Positions 47,089-57,964 of a stretch of 64,000 nucleotides of DNA are shown in pieces; the first letter of the stretch is position 1, and each line of letters starts with the position of its first letter. The position numbers and the translations under genes were made by a program. The stretch spans positions 9,863,001 to 9,927,000 of the forward strand of contig CM055318.2 of the NCBI GenBank assembly GCA_029255685.2, written 5' to 3'. This stretch comes from Silene conica (taxonomy: Eukaryota > Streptophyta > Magnoliopsida > Caryophyllales > Caryophyllaceae). The notes beneath the pieces are model-generated. The model had not been told where the DNA came from and ran no database searches. It saw only the letters and a program-made list of their open reading frames with translations.

Positions 47089-47702
47089 TGTTGGTAATTT
47101 AAGTGTAATTACCGGTTCATTTTTCGTAATTTGGGTTTAGTTCAGAGACGGGCGAACTTATAAATAATAAAGCTAGTTGGGGAAGTACGAAGTGTACACT
47201 AGTCTATTATATTATAAGTTTGCGGTATAATTGCCTTACGAACGACTATGCGGGGGTTGTCAGCGAGTCGGGGTCCAGGGGCGAAGCGCCCTGGTTAGGG
47301 GTTCGGGGACAACGCCCCCGAAACTTTGGCGCCAAATAATTTACCCGAATAAAACGGAATTTGGCGGTTGATTTCGAAGAGTTGCGACCCTTCAGAAATC
47401 TGACTCAAAACCCTAGCCTTTACCTTTCATTCTCCTATATATATGGGACAAAATGGATCAGTAACAACCCTAAGAAGAATTACTGATAATACAACATCTT
47501 GAACAGAAAAACAAATTGCATATCAATACTTCGAAATTATATCTCTGTTTTCTTGCCAAAAACCGAGGAATACCGTCTTATCTCTGTAGAAAATTTGGAA
47601 CATCCCAGGCTAATATATACGGGACGAATTGTTCTATAAGGAAAGCATTGCGATTCGGTGTTGTTTCACTGTCTTATTTTCTTTGACAGTATATTACTAA
47701 CA
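47089..47702. mobile_element. Solo LTR
   Basis: The 614-bp block starts TGTTGGTAAT and ends ATTACTAACA, an inverted terminal match. The flanks CGGTG and CAGTG differ at one of five positions. It contains GC-rich near-palindromes around 47270-47320 (GGGGCGAAGCGCCC, GGACAACGCCCCC) and a TATATATATGGG box near 47436. No partner LTR, primer site or coding sequence adjoins. Confidence 0.6.
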
Positions 47703-47859
47703 CAGTGTACATAATAATGTTTTGTAATTGACATGATATGAATGAATTTCGCAATTCAACCATCTGTCTCATTTTTTTTTTTTAACTTTTATTATATGTT
47801 TGAAAGAAAAATAAAAGCTATGTAAAAGAACCCTTGATAAACAAAAGGAATAAGGATAA

Positions 47860-48568
47860 GGCCTTGTTCTTTCTGGCTTTTTAGAGCTGAACTGAACTGA
47901 GCTGAACTGAATGGGGCTGAGCTGAGCTGAGCTGAACTGAACTGAACTGAGCTGAACTGAACTGAATCGAGCTGAGCTGAACTGAACTGAATTTAATCGA
48001 GCTGAACTGAACTGAACTGAATGAAGCTAAAATTAATAGAAATAACTTACGTTTTATAATAATAATATAAAAAAATGTTTTACGATTTTTAAAAAACAAT
48101 TATTTTAAAAAAATATTAATTTTTAGGTTTTTTTTAGTCAACTCTAATAGACTTTGTTTTTTTTTTCTCGTGTTTTAAAATTAATAAAAGCAACATTTAA
48201 ATATTTTACGTCTAAACATAAATTTATTTTGTTATTATCTAAACATTTTACGTCTAAATGTGGTAAATGTGTGGCATGTATTTCATTTTTTTATTATCTA
48301 AACATTTTACGTCTAAACATTAATTATTTTTATATATAAGCATTTGTAGGTAGATATTATTTGGTGTGATATTGGTGTCCATAATGACCTCGAAAATGAA
48401 GCACATACATCAAAATGATACGGAAGTCAATAACGAATCAACATAGATGATGTCTTTGTTAATGATATCTATATTTTTAAGATTATGAATTTCGATTGTG
48501 TTAACAAATATTATTATTTGAATGTTATCAAATTTTACTTCTCAATTACATTTTCTCTACTCTCATGT

Positions 48569-48617
<49 letters not shown>

Positions 48618-49028
48618 TAATTATTATAAACAATAACAATATTTAAAAAATAATAAGAATAGAAAAAATAATAAGAATAAGAAATAATAAAAACAACAAC
48701 AAAAACAACAATAATAACCATAATAATAATTATTAATTAATAATAATAAATAGAATAAAAAAAAATTAAAAAAAAAAATTAAAAAAAAAAAAAATAATAA
48801 TAATAATAACAACAACAACAACAATAATAATAATAATAATGTAGGATATACTTAATAAAGTCGAGTTGAACTGAACTGAAATGAATTAGATGAAGCTGAG
48901 CTGAGCTGAACTGAACTGAACTGAACTGAATGAAGCTGAGCTGAACTGAACTGAGCTGAACTGAACTAAACTGAATAGAGCTGAGCTGAACTGAAACGAG
49001 CTGAAAATAAGCCAGAAAGAACAGGGCC
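47860..49028. mobile_element. PIF/Harbinger-like element with CTGAA pentamer arms, copy 2
   Basis: Ends GGCCTTGTTCTTTCTGGC and GCCAGAAAGAACAGGGCC, TAA directly outside each. GCTGAACTGAA-type arms lie at 47884-48025 and 48866-49005, an AT-rich core with (TAA)n is between. The core 48360-48570 is the reverse complement of the core of copy 4 (63020-63230), so these two are the same subfamily in opposite orientation. Confidence 0.85.
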
Positions 49029-49045
49029 TAAGTCATGTTAAAAAG

Positions 49046-49552
49046 TAGGCGTGAGAATCGGTCCAAGATTGGATCGAAAACCGAACTTAAAAATTTGGTG
49101 GACCAAAGACCGGACCTAAAACTTTCGGTCTTGGACCGGACCAAACCCGAAATATTTGGTCCGATCCGGTCTTGGACTGAAATGGACCTAAACTATTTTT
49201 TTTCACTATTTCAGGCAAGATAGTTACATTTTAATTCCGCTAAACAATATGCATTTAAATAGTTAGACGACACTTTTATGAAAATCATTGATAATACTAA
49301 TTTATAATGTCTTTTGAAAATAAAATGTTAATTTAATTCAAAATATTTTAATGATTAGTCTTAAAAAACAAGAACTTTGATCCAATTCGGTCGGACCAAA
49401 ATTAACCGGTCTTGGATCGGACCGGACCGAAGACCAAATTTTGAAAAAATAAGGACCGAGGATCGGACCAAAATAGTTCGGTCCGGGTTTGGCCAGACCA
49501 AATAATTCTGTGCGATCATTTTTCCGATCTGAATCTAAATTTGCTCACCCTA
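49046..49552. mobile_element. hAT-like MITE with GGTCCGG-rich body
   Basis: The ends TAGGCGTGAG and CTCACCCTA are inverted. The flanking octamers TTAAAAAG and CTAAAAAG match at 7 of 8 positions. The body is full of GGTCCG/CGGACC units in both directions (49075-49180 and 49380-49500) around an AT-rich middle. Confidence 0.7.
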
Positions 49553-50092
49553 CTAAAAAGCGCAATTTGCCATGAAAAAACAAATTATACTTTTAACTTG
49601 TCTTAATTATTCGTCTTAATTATTGGTTAGATAAAAGGTTTTGTAGTAAAATGGAGAATTCAATTTGACTGCGGGATTGGACACGATTTCAAGGCTTATC
49701 CATTTGTGTTTGACCATTCTACGTTCCACGTGGTTGTAACGCGCTATAATTAATCCTAAGTCTTCCTTGCTATGGATGTATCTTTGTCAGCTTATTACCG
49801 GTCAAGTACTCTTACTTTATGTATAAGATAAAGTATAAAATTTTTTAAACAACTTAATTTTTCCTACTCAAGTGAATAATATTAAATCCGTTATAAATTT
49901 ACGCGGATATATTCGTCGCAAATGAGAATTTGTGATAATATATACAAGTGCCGTGTGCGAGTATTAAAACAAAGGAACACCAACGTAAGTTGGAAATGAC
50001 GAAAGACATTTTGTTTAGAACTTCCAAGAATTCCAAACGTAAGACTCATCTTTTTCCCCTTTAAAGTAGAATAATCATAATAGAGATAATAA

Positions 50093-50313
50093 GACCCTGT
50101 TCTTTTCGGCTAAAACGAGCTGAATTGAATAAATTGGAGTAGAGTTTAATTGAACTAAATTGAGTGAAAATGAGGAGGAGTGAATTTAGTTGAATTAAAA
50201 GTTACTTTTATGAAGAGATTAATTGAAAATAATTGATTGAACGTATAAAACTTAACGGAATACAACCAACAAAAATTGAAAGCAACTGAAATTAAGCCAG
50301 AAAGAACAGGGCC
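50093..50313. mobile_element. Short member of the pentamer PIF/Harbinger-like family, copy 3
   Basis: 221 bp with ends GACCCTGTTCTTTTCGGC and GCCAGAAAGAACAGGGCC, TAA on both sides. The pentamer arms are reduced to degenerate GAATTGAAT-type repeats. Confidence 0.8.
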
Positions 50314-50316
50314 TAA

Positions 50317-51714
50317 CTCCAATGAAAATGAATGAGTAGTAAAGTAAGTAAGACCATTTCAAGTAAGGGTCATTCTAAAGAGGTTAATACACATTTTTAC
50401 TCTTAAATCATACAGAGTATCTTATTTATCTTGATCAATTTTTACCCTTTTAAGCAGAAAGTCACCACTTAAATGAGCAACCCAATAATCTACATGGCAC
50501 GCCCAAGCACAACACGGTATGGGTCATCCCCGAGCCGCATTTTTATCTCACAGGGACAACAATGCATGACATGGTGAATTGTGGACGGTGCCTTTTTTGT
50601 CCTATCACGGTGGACCAATACGAGGCACGACCCACTTCCATCTCCACATATTAGTCAACATATTCTAAAATAGGAAAATTTTTCCATTTCACAAAGAAAA
50701 ATTGACAATGTGTTAATCCGAATCTGTTAATTTACCAAATACTTTAACCAATTTGTTAGTAAAAATATGTTGATTAGCCTTATAATAAAACCTCTCATTC
50801 ATAATTTAATACGGGGTATGCTAAAGGTCGTCGACACTTTTATACTTCCTCTATTTTTTTATTTTTTTTCCATTTCCATTTTTGGCAAATTATTTTTTTT
50901 CTTCCCATTTCTCATCTTTCTTTTTTAACCATCCAATTGACTATATAGTCCTTGTCCAGTTGTCCTACTTGCATATTTACACTATTTGTCATTGCTTTTT
51001 CATTTTTTAATCTCTTTTAATTGTTTAATTTGATCCACATGCAAATCTACCATTATTTTTTTATTGTTTAATCAATTTTCTTAATATGTGTAAAAAGAAA
51101 TGGGAGGATAACAAAAAAATGGAGGAAGTATAAATTACCAACTTTACACCTTATTCAACCCATTCTAATATTTGACTGAAATTCTTTAAAAAAAATGACT
51201 GTTTTCTCAATAAAATAAAATATGGTTTTATAGCGATTCGAACAACGATTTTCAACGATTTTGCAGGACGATTCGAACAACGATTTTCAACAAAGCAAGA
51301 CGGAAAATAATAATAATAAAACAAATAGTATGGGACGAAAAAAATTTCGTCTGTCCTTAGGGCTGGACGAAATTCTTTTCGTTTGGACCTAGGTCTGGAT
51401 GAAATTTTTTTCCGTTTGGCCTAAGTGCCAGACGAAGACCTAGGTCCAGGCGAAATTTTTTTTCATCCAACTTCTTTTTTTATTTATATAAATTTTTTCG
51501 AAAATCGTTGTCAATCCGGGCAAGAAACATACATAATACGCATTTCAAGAAGAAAAATCCGACATTCAAACAACGATTCTATCCTAATCCCGTCAAAAAT
51601 TAAGGAATTTTTAATTTGATTAAAATACAAAGGAAGGATATGGGAGGGATAATTTAGGAAATTTATTACAAATTGTCGACAATAATTAATAATTTATCGA
51701 CAATGAATAATTTT
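50317..51714. other. Intergenic sequence with two relics
   Basis: 50348-50500 resembles one end of the GACCA..CAAGCAA MITE. 51334-51470 holds three related GACGAAATTTTTTT units with CCTAGGTC between them. No gene. Confidence 0.4.
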
Positions 51715-52387
51715 GGATATTGCTCTTTCATATACATAATTTACTCAATTATGTACATCATTTACAAAATTGTCCCTCCCAACCTCCCTATCTCTCTTTT
51801 TCCCTGCTAACAAAAAAAACCAAATAACCTATGTTACTACCAAACGCATCACCCACCACCATTACCACCCTAGACAATCAATTGCCACAGTACCGCTCGT
51901 CTAGCGCATCACCATTCCTCATCGGACTCGCAGTTGCCCCTCCCTACAACTACCAATCATCCGTCCGTCCATCTAACCGCTACCGCTATCGTCGTTTCGC
52001 CCCCTGTCACCACCCATTACCGTCTTTTCGCTGATGTCGTCACCCTGTACCGACGCTCCTCCCCTGTCGCACCACCCTTGCGCCACCACCGCCTAATTTA
52101 ATTATCAACTCAATCTAAACCTAAATAAAAAAAAATCAAAATCCTAATTGAAAATCAACTTAATCTGAATAAAACTAATGTAATTTAAAGATTATAAGAA
52201 GTAATTTATTGTTTAGTATTAGGATTGTGATCTTTAATTTAAGAATTTGTGATCAATTTGATTATGTTTTGGAGAATGAAAAGAGGAAAATGTGGTACCT
52301 TTGGGTTCCAAGAGAAGGATATGGTAGGGAAACATTATGAAAAAAAGTACATTATTGAGTAAAATGTGTATATGAAAGAGTCATTAC
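51715..52387. mobile_element. Mutator-type element with CTCTTTCATATACA ends
   Basis: Inverted ends of about 45 bp share CTCTTTCATATACA and TTTACTCAAT. The flanks AATAATTTT (51706-51714) and GATAATTTT (52388-52396) match at 8 of 9 positions. A CACCACC-rich stretch near 51840-52095 could encode a Pro/Ser/Thr-rich peptide, like that in the 13798 element. No transposase. Confidence 0.7.
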
Positions 52388-52447
52388 GATAATTTTTTGT
52401 TTTTACAACCATGCAAAGATAATTAGTTGATTATTTTTACGAGTAGT

Positions 52448-53993
52448 TGATGAGCTCGTATTTCTACTATCTATTTAGCATTTTTTAAGTACAATAAAGC
52501 GACATTGGGATTCGGTTTTACATGATTTACGTCATTATTGCCAATTTCCAAGTGTCGGGGTTAGTAATGGAATTTTGTGCAATTATCGGAAGCAAGGGCA
52601 TGTCTTGAAGTTAGCATGGTGCAAAACATCTACAAGCATGAAAGAAGACTACCTAAGACATGAAGAATTGGAAATATGAAGCAATTGAAGAATTGAAGTT
52701 GCGGTTGCATAAGGATCAACTTCAAATGGGTATATCTTGAGTTCTAGAGCTTCAATTGATGCAAGGCCAAGTGGAGGTGAAAGCTTATGTTCTTAGCTTT
52801 CCAACGATAGGTCACACGCCTCATTTGGCCAAGTATCGAGGGAGATATGGCTTTTGGAAAATTGCTGTCCAGTAGCAAATCCGCACCGTGCGGTTTTCTC
52901 ATTTCCAGAAATGGCACCGTGCCGATTCACTGCTGCCCTGTTTCGCCAAAATGCTTTAACCTTGTGTTTGGAGGCCCATTATCCCCAATTAGGTTTAGGC
53001 TATAAGGAGGTGATTACATTAGGTTTTGAGATCATCTCATTACATCCCTTACCATCTTATATTATCTTTTTAATTGGGTTTTAGATCTTGAATGGAGAGT
53101 TAATCTCTTTTCTTAATCCTTTCCGAAAGGTGTAATCTTTTGGTTGTAAGACTCTTAATCTTTCCCTAATTATTATTTTTATTGTTAATTCCTTTGTGTT
53201 TATTGTTTGGATTTGAGTTTATTGTTTGAATTAAGTAATTAAGTGTGTTTCCTTGTTACTTATTCTCACCAATTTCTCAAGTTCATTGTTGTGAAATCAT
53301 TAAGTGTGTTTCCTTGTGATTTTATTTATGCAACATCTTGTGGTTGGATTAGTGAGTGTGATTTCCTCCTAGTTTTGTCCATAAGAAAGGAGTTAACTTG
53401 TGATTAGGCATTAATTGTGATTTCATTGTGCCAAGTTACCCCTATTGAATCTTTTGTGCTTTATCTTCTTGTTTTATGAACCAATGTATGTGATTTCTAC
53501 TTGGGTTGTAATCCGGGTTGGGTAGATGATTAAGTGTGATTTCCTTGTCATTTGCTATAATTTAAGAAGATTTGGAGAATTAGTTCTCACAATAGGGTAA
53601 TAATAGTAGTTGGGGGAAGTAATTGAGTCAATAATCAACCATTAAAGGACCACTAATAGGATTGGATTAAGTTTCTTTCTCACTTTGATAAATTTCCATC
53701 TCACAAGTCATTTGTTTACCTTTGCTTGTTACTTGTTTGGTACTCTTGTTTGAAATTTGGGTACTCTTGTTTGCATTCTCAACCAACCTTCAAAACCCCC
53801 CTTTTTACATACTTGTTGTTTAGTTTAATTATTCTATTTACACTTTAAAAGTCAATTGCAAAACCCCCCTTCTCTTGGGTTCGACCCCTTTACTTGTTGC
53901 TATACTCGTTTTATAATTAGTATACTTAGCATGTTTTGTGGTATATAAATTGATAATTTGCGCGTCTTTAATTGCGACGTTTTGGGCGTGTCA
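52448..53993 (+). repeat. 5' long terminal repeat
   Basis: 1546 bp, TGATGAGCTC start and GGGCGTGTCA end. Contains repeated AAGTGTG(T/A)TTTCC phrases (about 53230, 53300, 53350, 53530). The short ORF at 52854-53084 recurs in the other LTR and is not taken as a gene. Confidence 0.95.
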
Positions 53994-53998
53994 AATTT

Positions 53999-54016
53999 TG
54001 GCGCCGTTGCCGGGGA
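53999..54016 (+). promoter_or_regulatory. Primer binding site
   Basis: TGGCGCCGTTGCCGGGGA. It is probably complementary to the 3' end of tRNA-Asp, from what is known of related plant elements. Confidence 0.85.
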
Positions 54017-54139
54017 AGGTAACGGTTTTGTTAGTGTTTTTAGTTGTGTTTTTAGAGTAGTTGTGTGTTTTTGGGTGCTTTGTTGTGTAAGTAGTGTTTG
54101 TAAATATTAGAATTAGTTTTTGTAGTTTAAATTGCTCTT

Positions 54140-55408
54140 TTGTTTGATTTAATGGCCCATCTTTTTAATTTTCCTCAACGTGAGGATGAACCATTTTACA
54201 AGTATTTTGATAGGTTGGGTGATTTTGTCTCTAGATGTCGATACGCTTATCAAACTTGGGAGCTTTGTCATGTGGTCTTTAATGGTTTGAATGATGAAAC
54301 GGTGTTACATGTTTATCATTTAAGTGAGGGGAAGTTTAGATATACATTTGGTTATGAAGAGAAGTGGGAGTTTTTTCTATACTTAGCTAATGAGACTTAT
54401 CAATGGGAGCTTCAAAACTCTTATCAAACCCCATCAAACTCTTCATTTCAAAAGCCACCTCAAAATGAACCACAAAATTCCTTGGAAGACAACATGAAAA
54501 CTCTTGCAATGAACCTAATAACAATACAAAAAGACCAAATGACAATGCAAGTCAACACCAAAAAGTTTCAAACCACCTTGTTCCAACAAAATCAACTCAG
54601 AATGTCTAATCTTGAAACTCAAATGAATCAAATTCTTAATTATTTTGATACAACTAACGATGGTGAAGAGTCCGTCCATGTTGTAAATGAGTCTCAATTT
54701 GAGGATGACGATTTCTTTGATGATGAAGATGATAGGTGTGACTTAGAACTTTCTTTGGCACCACTCATTGGACTTCCGATTGACATTCCTTGTACCAAAG
54801 TTGATGTTTCACACCTTGAGGACGATTGCTTTATTCATAGTGACTCTTGTTCGAAATTAACCTTTGAGGAGTCGTTGGTTGGGGTGTTTGAGAAAGATGG
54901 TCAAGGAGGAATGATTTATGAGGTGGTTGAGGTTGAAAATGAGAAAGTTTTGGTTCTTGAGAATGTTGGTTGTGACCCTCCTTTGGCTAAAAAGTTAGTA
55001 ATTGTGAACTTTGAGGAGAATGTAAATGAGGGAGCTAAAAATGTTTTTGATGAGGTTTGGCCACACAAAGAAGCATCATCCTTAGGTTGTATGAAAGAGT
55101 CACTCATTCAAGCTCCTAAAGAACCTCTTGTGCCTCCTTGTTCCTACTTGGTTTTTATCAACTCTAACCCTTCTTTCAAAGAGCCTTATCGTGACATTGA
55201 ATATTTTTCCGAACATAAAGGCACCATGAATCACTTGTCATATGCACATGTTTTCATTGCGTATGCTTGGTTTTTATTGACTTTCTACTATTGTCACTTC
55301 TCTTGTTTATGGGCTAATGCATTTGATAAGTTGTTAAGGGCGTTGAGTTGTTCCGCTCTTGACCATCGATGGAACAAGGAAGTTGTTGGATGTTCACCAT
55401 CACTTTGA
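54140..55408 (+). CDS. Gag-like protein of the non-autonomous retrotransposon
   Basis: 422 aa, a single intact ORF between the primer site and the hairpins. Residues 10-60 (PQREDEPFYKYFDRLGDFVS, then a Trp/Cys/His-rich stretch and FNGLND) follow the plant gag pattern in which a short FYxYxxRF helix precedes FxxGL. A LANETYQWE-like stretch near 90-100 is also gag-like. A Gln/Asn-rich linker follows, then an acidic run (about 187-205, FEDDDFFDDEDD), LSLAPLIGLP, and a long acidic middle. Residues 368-391 are strongly hydrophobic and aromatic (YAHVFIAYAWFLLTFYYC), like a membrane span, which is unusual for gag. No zinc knuckle and no protease motif. A second Met at residue 5 may be the start. The gag call is moderately sure; the role of the C-terminal half is unknown. 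Confidence 0.7.
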   Translation: MFDLMAHLFNFPQREDEPFYKYFDRLGDFVSRCRYAYQTWELCHVVFNGLNDETVLHVYHLSEGKFRYTFGYEEKWEFFLYLANETYQWELQNSYQTPSNSSFQKPPQNEPQNSLEDNMKTLAMNLITIQKDQMTMQVNTKKFQTTLFQQNQLRMSNLETQMNQILNYFDTTNDGEESVHVVNESQFEDDDFFDDEDDRCDLELSLAPLIGLPIDIPCTKVDVSHLEDDCFIHSDSCSKLTFEESLVGVFEKDGQGGMIYEVVEVENEKVLVLENVGCDPPLAKKLVIVNFEENVNEGAKNVFDEVWPHKEASSLGCMKESLIQAPKEPLVPPCSYLVFINSNPSFKEPYRDIEYFSEHKGTMNHLSYAHVFIAYAWFLLTFYYCHFSCLWANAFDKLLRALSCSALDHRWNKEVVGCSPSL

Positions 55409-55571
55409 GGACAAAGTGAAGAACAAGTGTGGGGTGGTGGACATGAGTTTTTAACTCTTGTAATTAATATATTGTATATATTTCATTTCATGTTGAAAAA
55501 AAAAAGAAAAAAAAAAGAAAAAAAAAAGAAGAAAAAAAAAAAGAAAAAAAAAAAAGAAAGAGAAAACCCGG

Positions 55572-55736
55572 CTAGGATGAAAACCCAAAAGGGCATCCTA
55601 GGCAAAAATGGGAAAGTGGCCGAGGTCGGAGTGAAAACCCGAAAGGGCGCTCCGGGCAAAATGAAAAAATGAGTGCGAGCCACGAGAGTAGAGGCGAGGA
55701 AAAGAGCTAAACCGAAAACCCGAAAGGGCGGTTTAG
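55572..55736 (+). ncRNA. Three covarying hairpins in the retrotransposon 3' region
   Basis: Hairpins at 55572-55601, 55627-55654 and 55707-55736. The stems are CTAGGATG/CATCCTAG, CGGAGTG/CGCTCCG (one wobble) and CTAAACCG/CGGTTTAG. Each closes AAAA, then CCC, a four-base loop (AAAA, GAAA, GAAA), then GGG. GGCAAAA or GCAAAATG follows each. Stem sequences differ while pairing is kept, so the structure and not the stem sequence seems to matter. It is on the element's sense strand, about 165 nt after the gag-like stop. Confidence 0.7.
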
Positions 55737-56413
55737 GCAAAATGAGAGAATTAGGAAAAAAAAAAATGAAAAATCTTGTTTACTCTTTGAAACCTTGAAA
55801 TCATGTCACATACGTGAATACTTTCTTTCGGCGGTGGTGACATAAGTGGTGGAGCTCTAGAAGGCCGGAAGGGTAGGTTAGAAGTATGTCAAGGCTAGGA
55901 GGGGGACTTGGAGGATTATTTTGTAACTAGTGCTTGATATACTTGGTGAATGGAGTGAATTGGTTGTTTTGTTGTTGTCATTTGAAATTGTGTGTGGAAT
56001 TGGGAGGATGTTGTGGTTACCAACTTGTATGTTAGGAGATGCCTTGAAGATCATGGTAACCTTGTTTTTGAAATGAATGGTGTGATAAGGAGTGTTGTTG
56101 TGATGAATTGTGATGAGCTAATGGAGAATGAGTGGTGGACTAGGATCATTTTAGATGAGGGAAGGCATAAGGAGGACGTGTGAGAGAAGAGTGTTCGTCA
56201 TGGAGGCTTTGGGTCACTCACTTTTGTGACGATGTTGTAACGGCATGGTGACCATGTTTATACTTTGATGAGGGTGATATAAGTAGGATGGCGCGTGAGA
56301 GAGGAGAGTTGGAACGCTAGAGCTCGCCCATGCTAAAGTTGTGAGCTTCTTATTCGTTGATTGGATCTACAATAGTTTGCTCGGGACGAGCAAAGGCTTA
56401 AGTGTGGGGTGTT

Positions 56414-57959
56414 TGATGAGCTCGTATTTCTACTATCTATTTAGCATTTTTTAAGTACAATAAAGCGACATTGGGATTCGGTTTTACATGATTTACGTCA
56501 TTATTGCCAATTTCCAAGTGTCGGGGTTAGTAATGGAATTTTGTGCAATTATCGGAAGCAAGGGCATGTCTTGAAGTTAGCATGGTGCAAAACATCTACA
56601 AGCATGAAAGAAGACTACCTAAGACATGAAGAATTGGAAATATGAAGCAATTGAAGAATTGAAGTTGCGGTTGCATAAGGATCAACTTCAAATGGGTATA
56701 TCTTGAGTTCTAGAGCTTCAATTGATGCAAGGCCAAGTGGAGGTGAAAGCTTATGTTCTTAGCTTTCCAACGATAGGTCACACGCCTCATTTGGCCAAGT
56801 ATCGAGGGAGATATGGCTTTTGGAAAATTGCTGTCCAGTAGCAAATCCGCACCGTGCGGTTTTCTCATTTCCAGAAATGGCACCGTGCCGATTCACTGCT
56901 GCCCTGTTTCGCCAAAATGCTTTAACCTTGTGTTTGGAGGCCCATTATCCCCAATTAGGTTTAGGCTATAAGGAGGTGATTACATTAGGTTTTGAGATCA
57001 TCTCATTACATCCCTTACCATCTTATATTATCTTTTTAATTGGGTTTTAGATCTTGAATGGAGAGTTAATCTCTTTTCTTAATCCTTTCCGAAAGGTGTA
57101 ATCTTTTGGTTGTAAGACTCTTAATCTTTCCCTAATTATTATTTTTATTGTTAATTCCTTTGTGTTTATTGTTTGGATTTGAGTTTATTGTTTGAATTAA
57201 GTAATTAAGTGTGTTTCCTTGTTACTTATTCTCACCAATTTCTCAAGTTCATTGTTGTGAAATCATTAAGTGTGTTTCCTTGTGATTTTATTTATGCAAC
57301 ATCTTGTGGTTGGATTAGTGAGTGTGATTTCCTCCTAGTTTTGTCCATAAGAAAGGAGTTAACTTGTGATTAGGCATTAATTGTGATTTCATTGTGCCAA
57401 GTTACCCCTATTGAATCTTTTGTGCTTTATCTTCTTGTTTTATGAACCAATGTATGTGATTTCTACTTGGGTTGTAATCCGGGTTGGGTAGATGATTAAG
57501 TGTGATTTCCTTGTCATTTGCTATAATTTAAGAAGATTTGGAGAATTAGTTCTCACAATAGGGTAATAATAGTAGTTGGGGGAAGTAATTGAGTCAATAA
57601 TCAACCATTAAAGGACCACTAATAGGATTGGATTAAGTTTCTTTCTCACTTTGATAAATTTCCATCTCACAAGTCATTTGTTTACCTTTGCTTGTTACTT
57701 GTTTGGTACTCTTGTTTGAAATTTGGGTACTCTTGTTTGCATTCTCAACCAACCTTCAAAACCCCCCTTTTTACATACTTGTTGTTTAGTTTAATTATTC
57801 TATTTACACTTTAAAAGTCAATTGCAAAACCCCCCTTCTCTTGGGTTCGACCCCTTTACTTGTTGCTATACTCGTTTTATAATTAGTATACTTAGCATGT
57901 TTTGTGGTATATAAATTGATAATTTGCGCGTCTTTAATTGCGACGTTTTGGGCGTGTCA
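56414..57959 (+). repeat. 3' long terminal repeat
   Basis: Same length and sequence as 52448-53993 as far as could be read. Followed by GTAGT. Confidence 0.95.
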
Positions 57960-57964
57960 GTAGT

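Larger units (their letters stand above)
52448..57959 (+). mobile_element. Complete non-autonomous Ty3-type LTR retrotransposon
   Basis: The 5' LTR is 52448-53993 and the 3' LTR 56414-57959, each 1546 bp, TG..CA, with no difference found by eye. GTAGT flanks the element (52443-52447 and 57960-57964). The primer site TGGCGCCGTTGCCGGGGA (53999-54016) lies 5 nt after the LTR and is the one used by many plant Ty3 elements of the Athila/Tat type. The 2.42-kb interior has one ORF (54140-55408), a poly(A)-rich tract (55495-55560), three hairpins (55572-55736) and a G-rich stretch AAGTGTGGGG just before the 3' LTR. No protease, reverse transcriptase or integrase, so it must depend on another element. 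Equal LTRs imply a very recent insertion. Confidence 0.95.

Noticed and set aside
52854-53084. 76-codon ORF, present again at 56820-57050
   Set aside because: It is duplicated only because it lies in both LTRs, and it shows no domain.
55427-55672. ORF of 81 codons rich in Lys
   Set aside because: It crosses the poly(A)-rich tract and the hairpins; its apparent KTRKGAPGK-like repeats are the translated hairpin apex.
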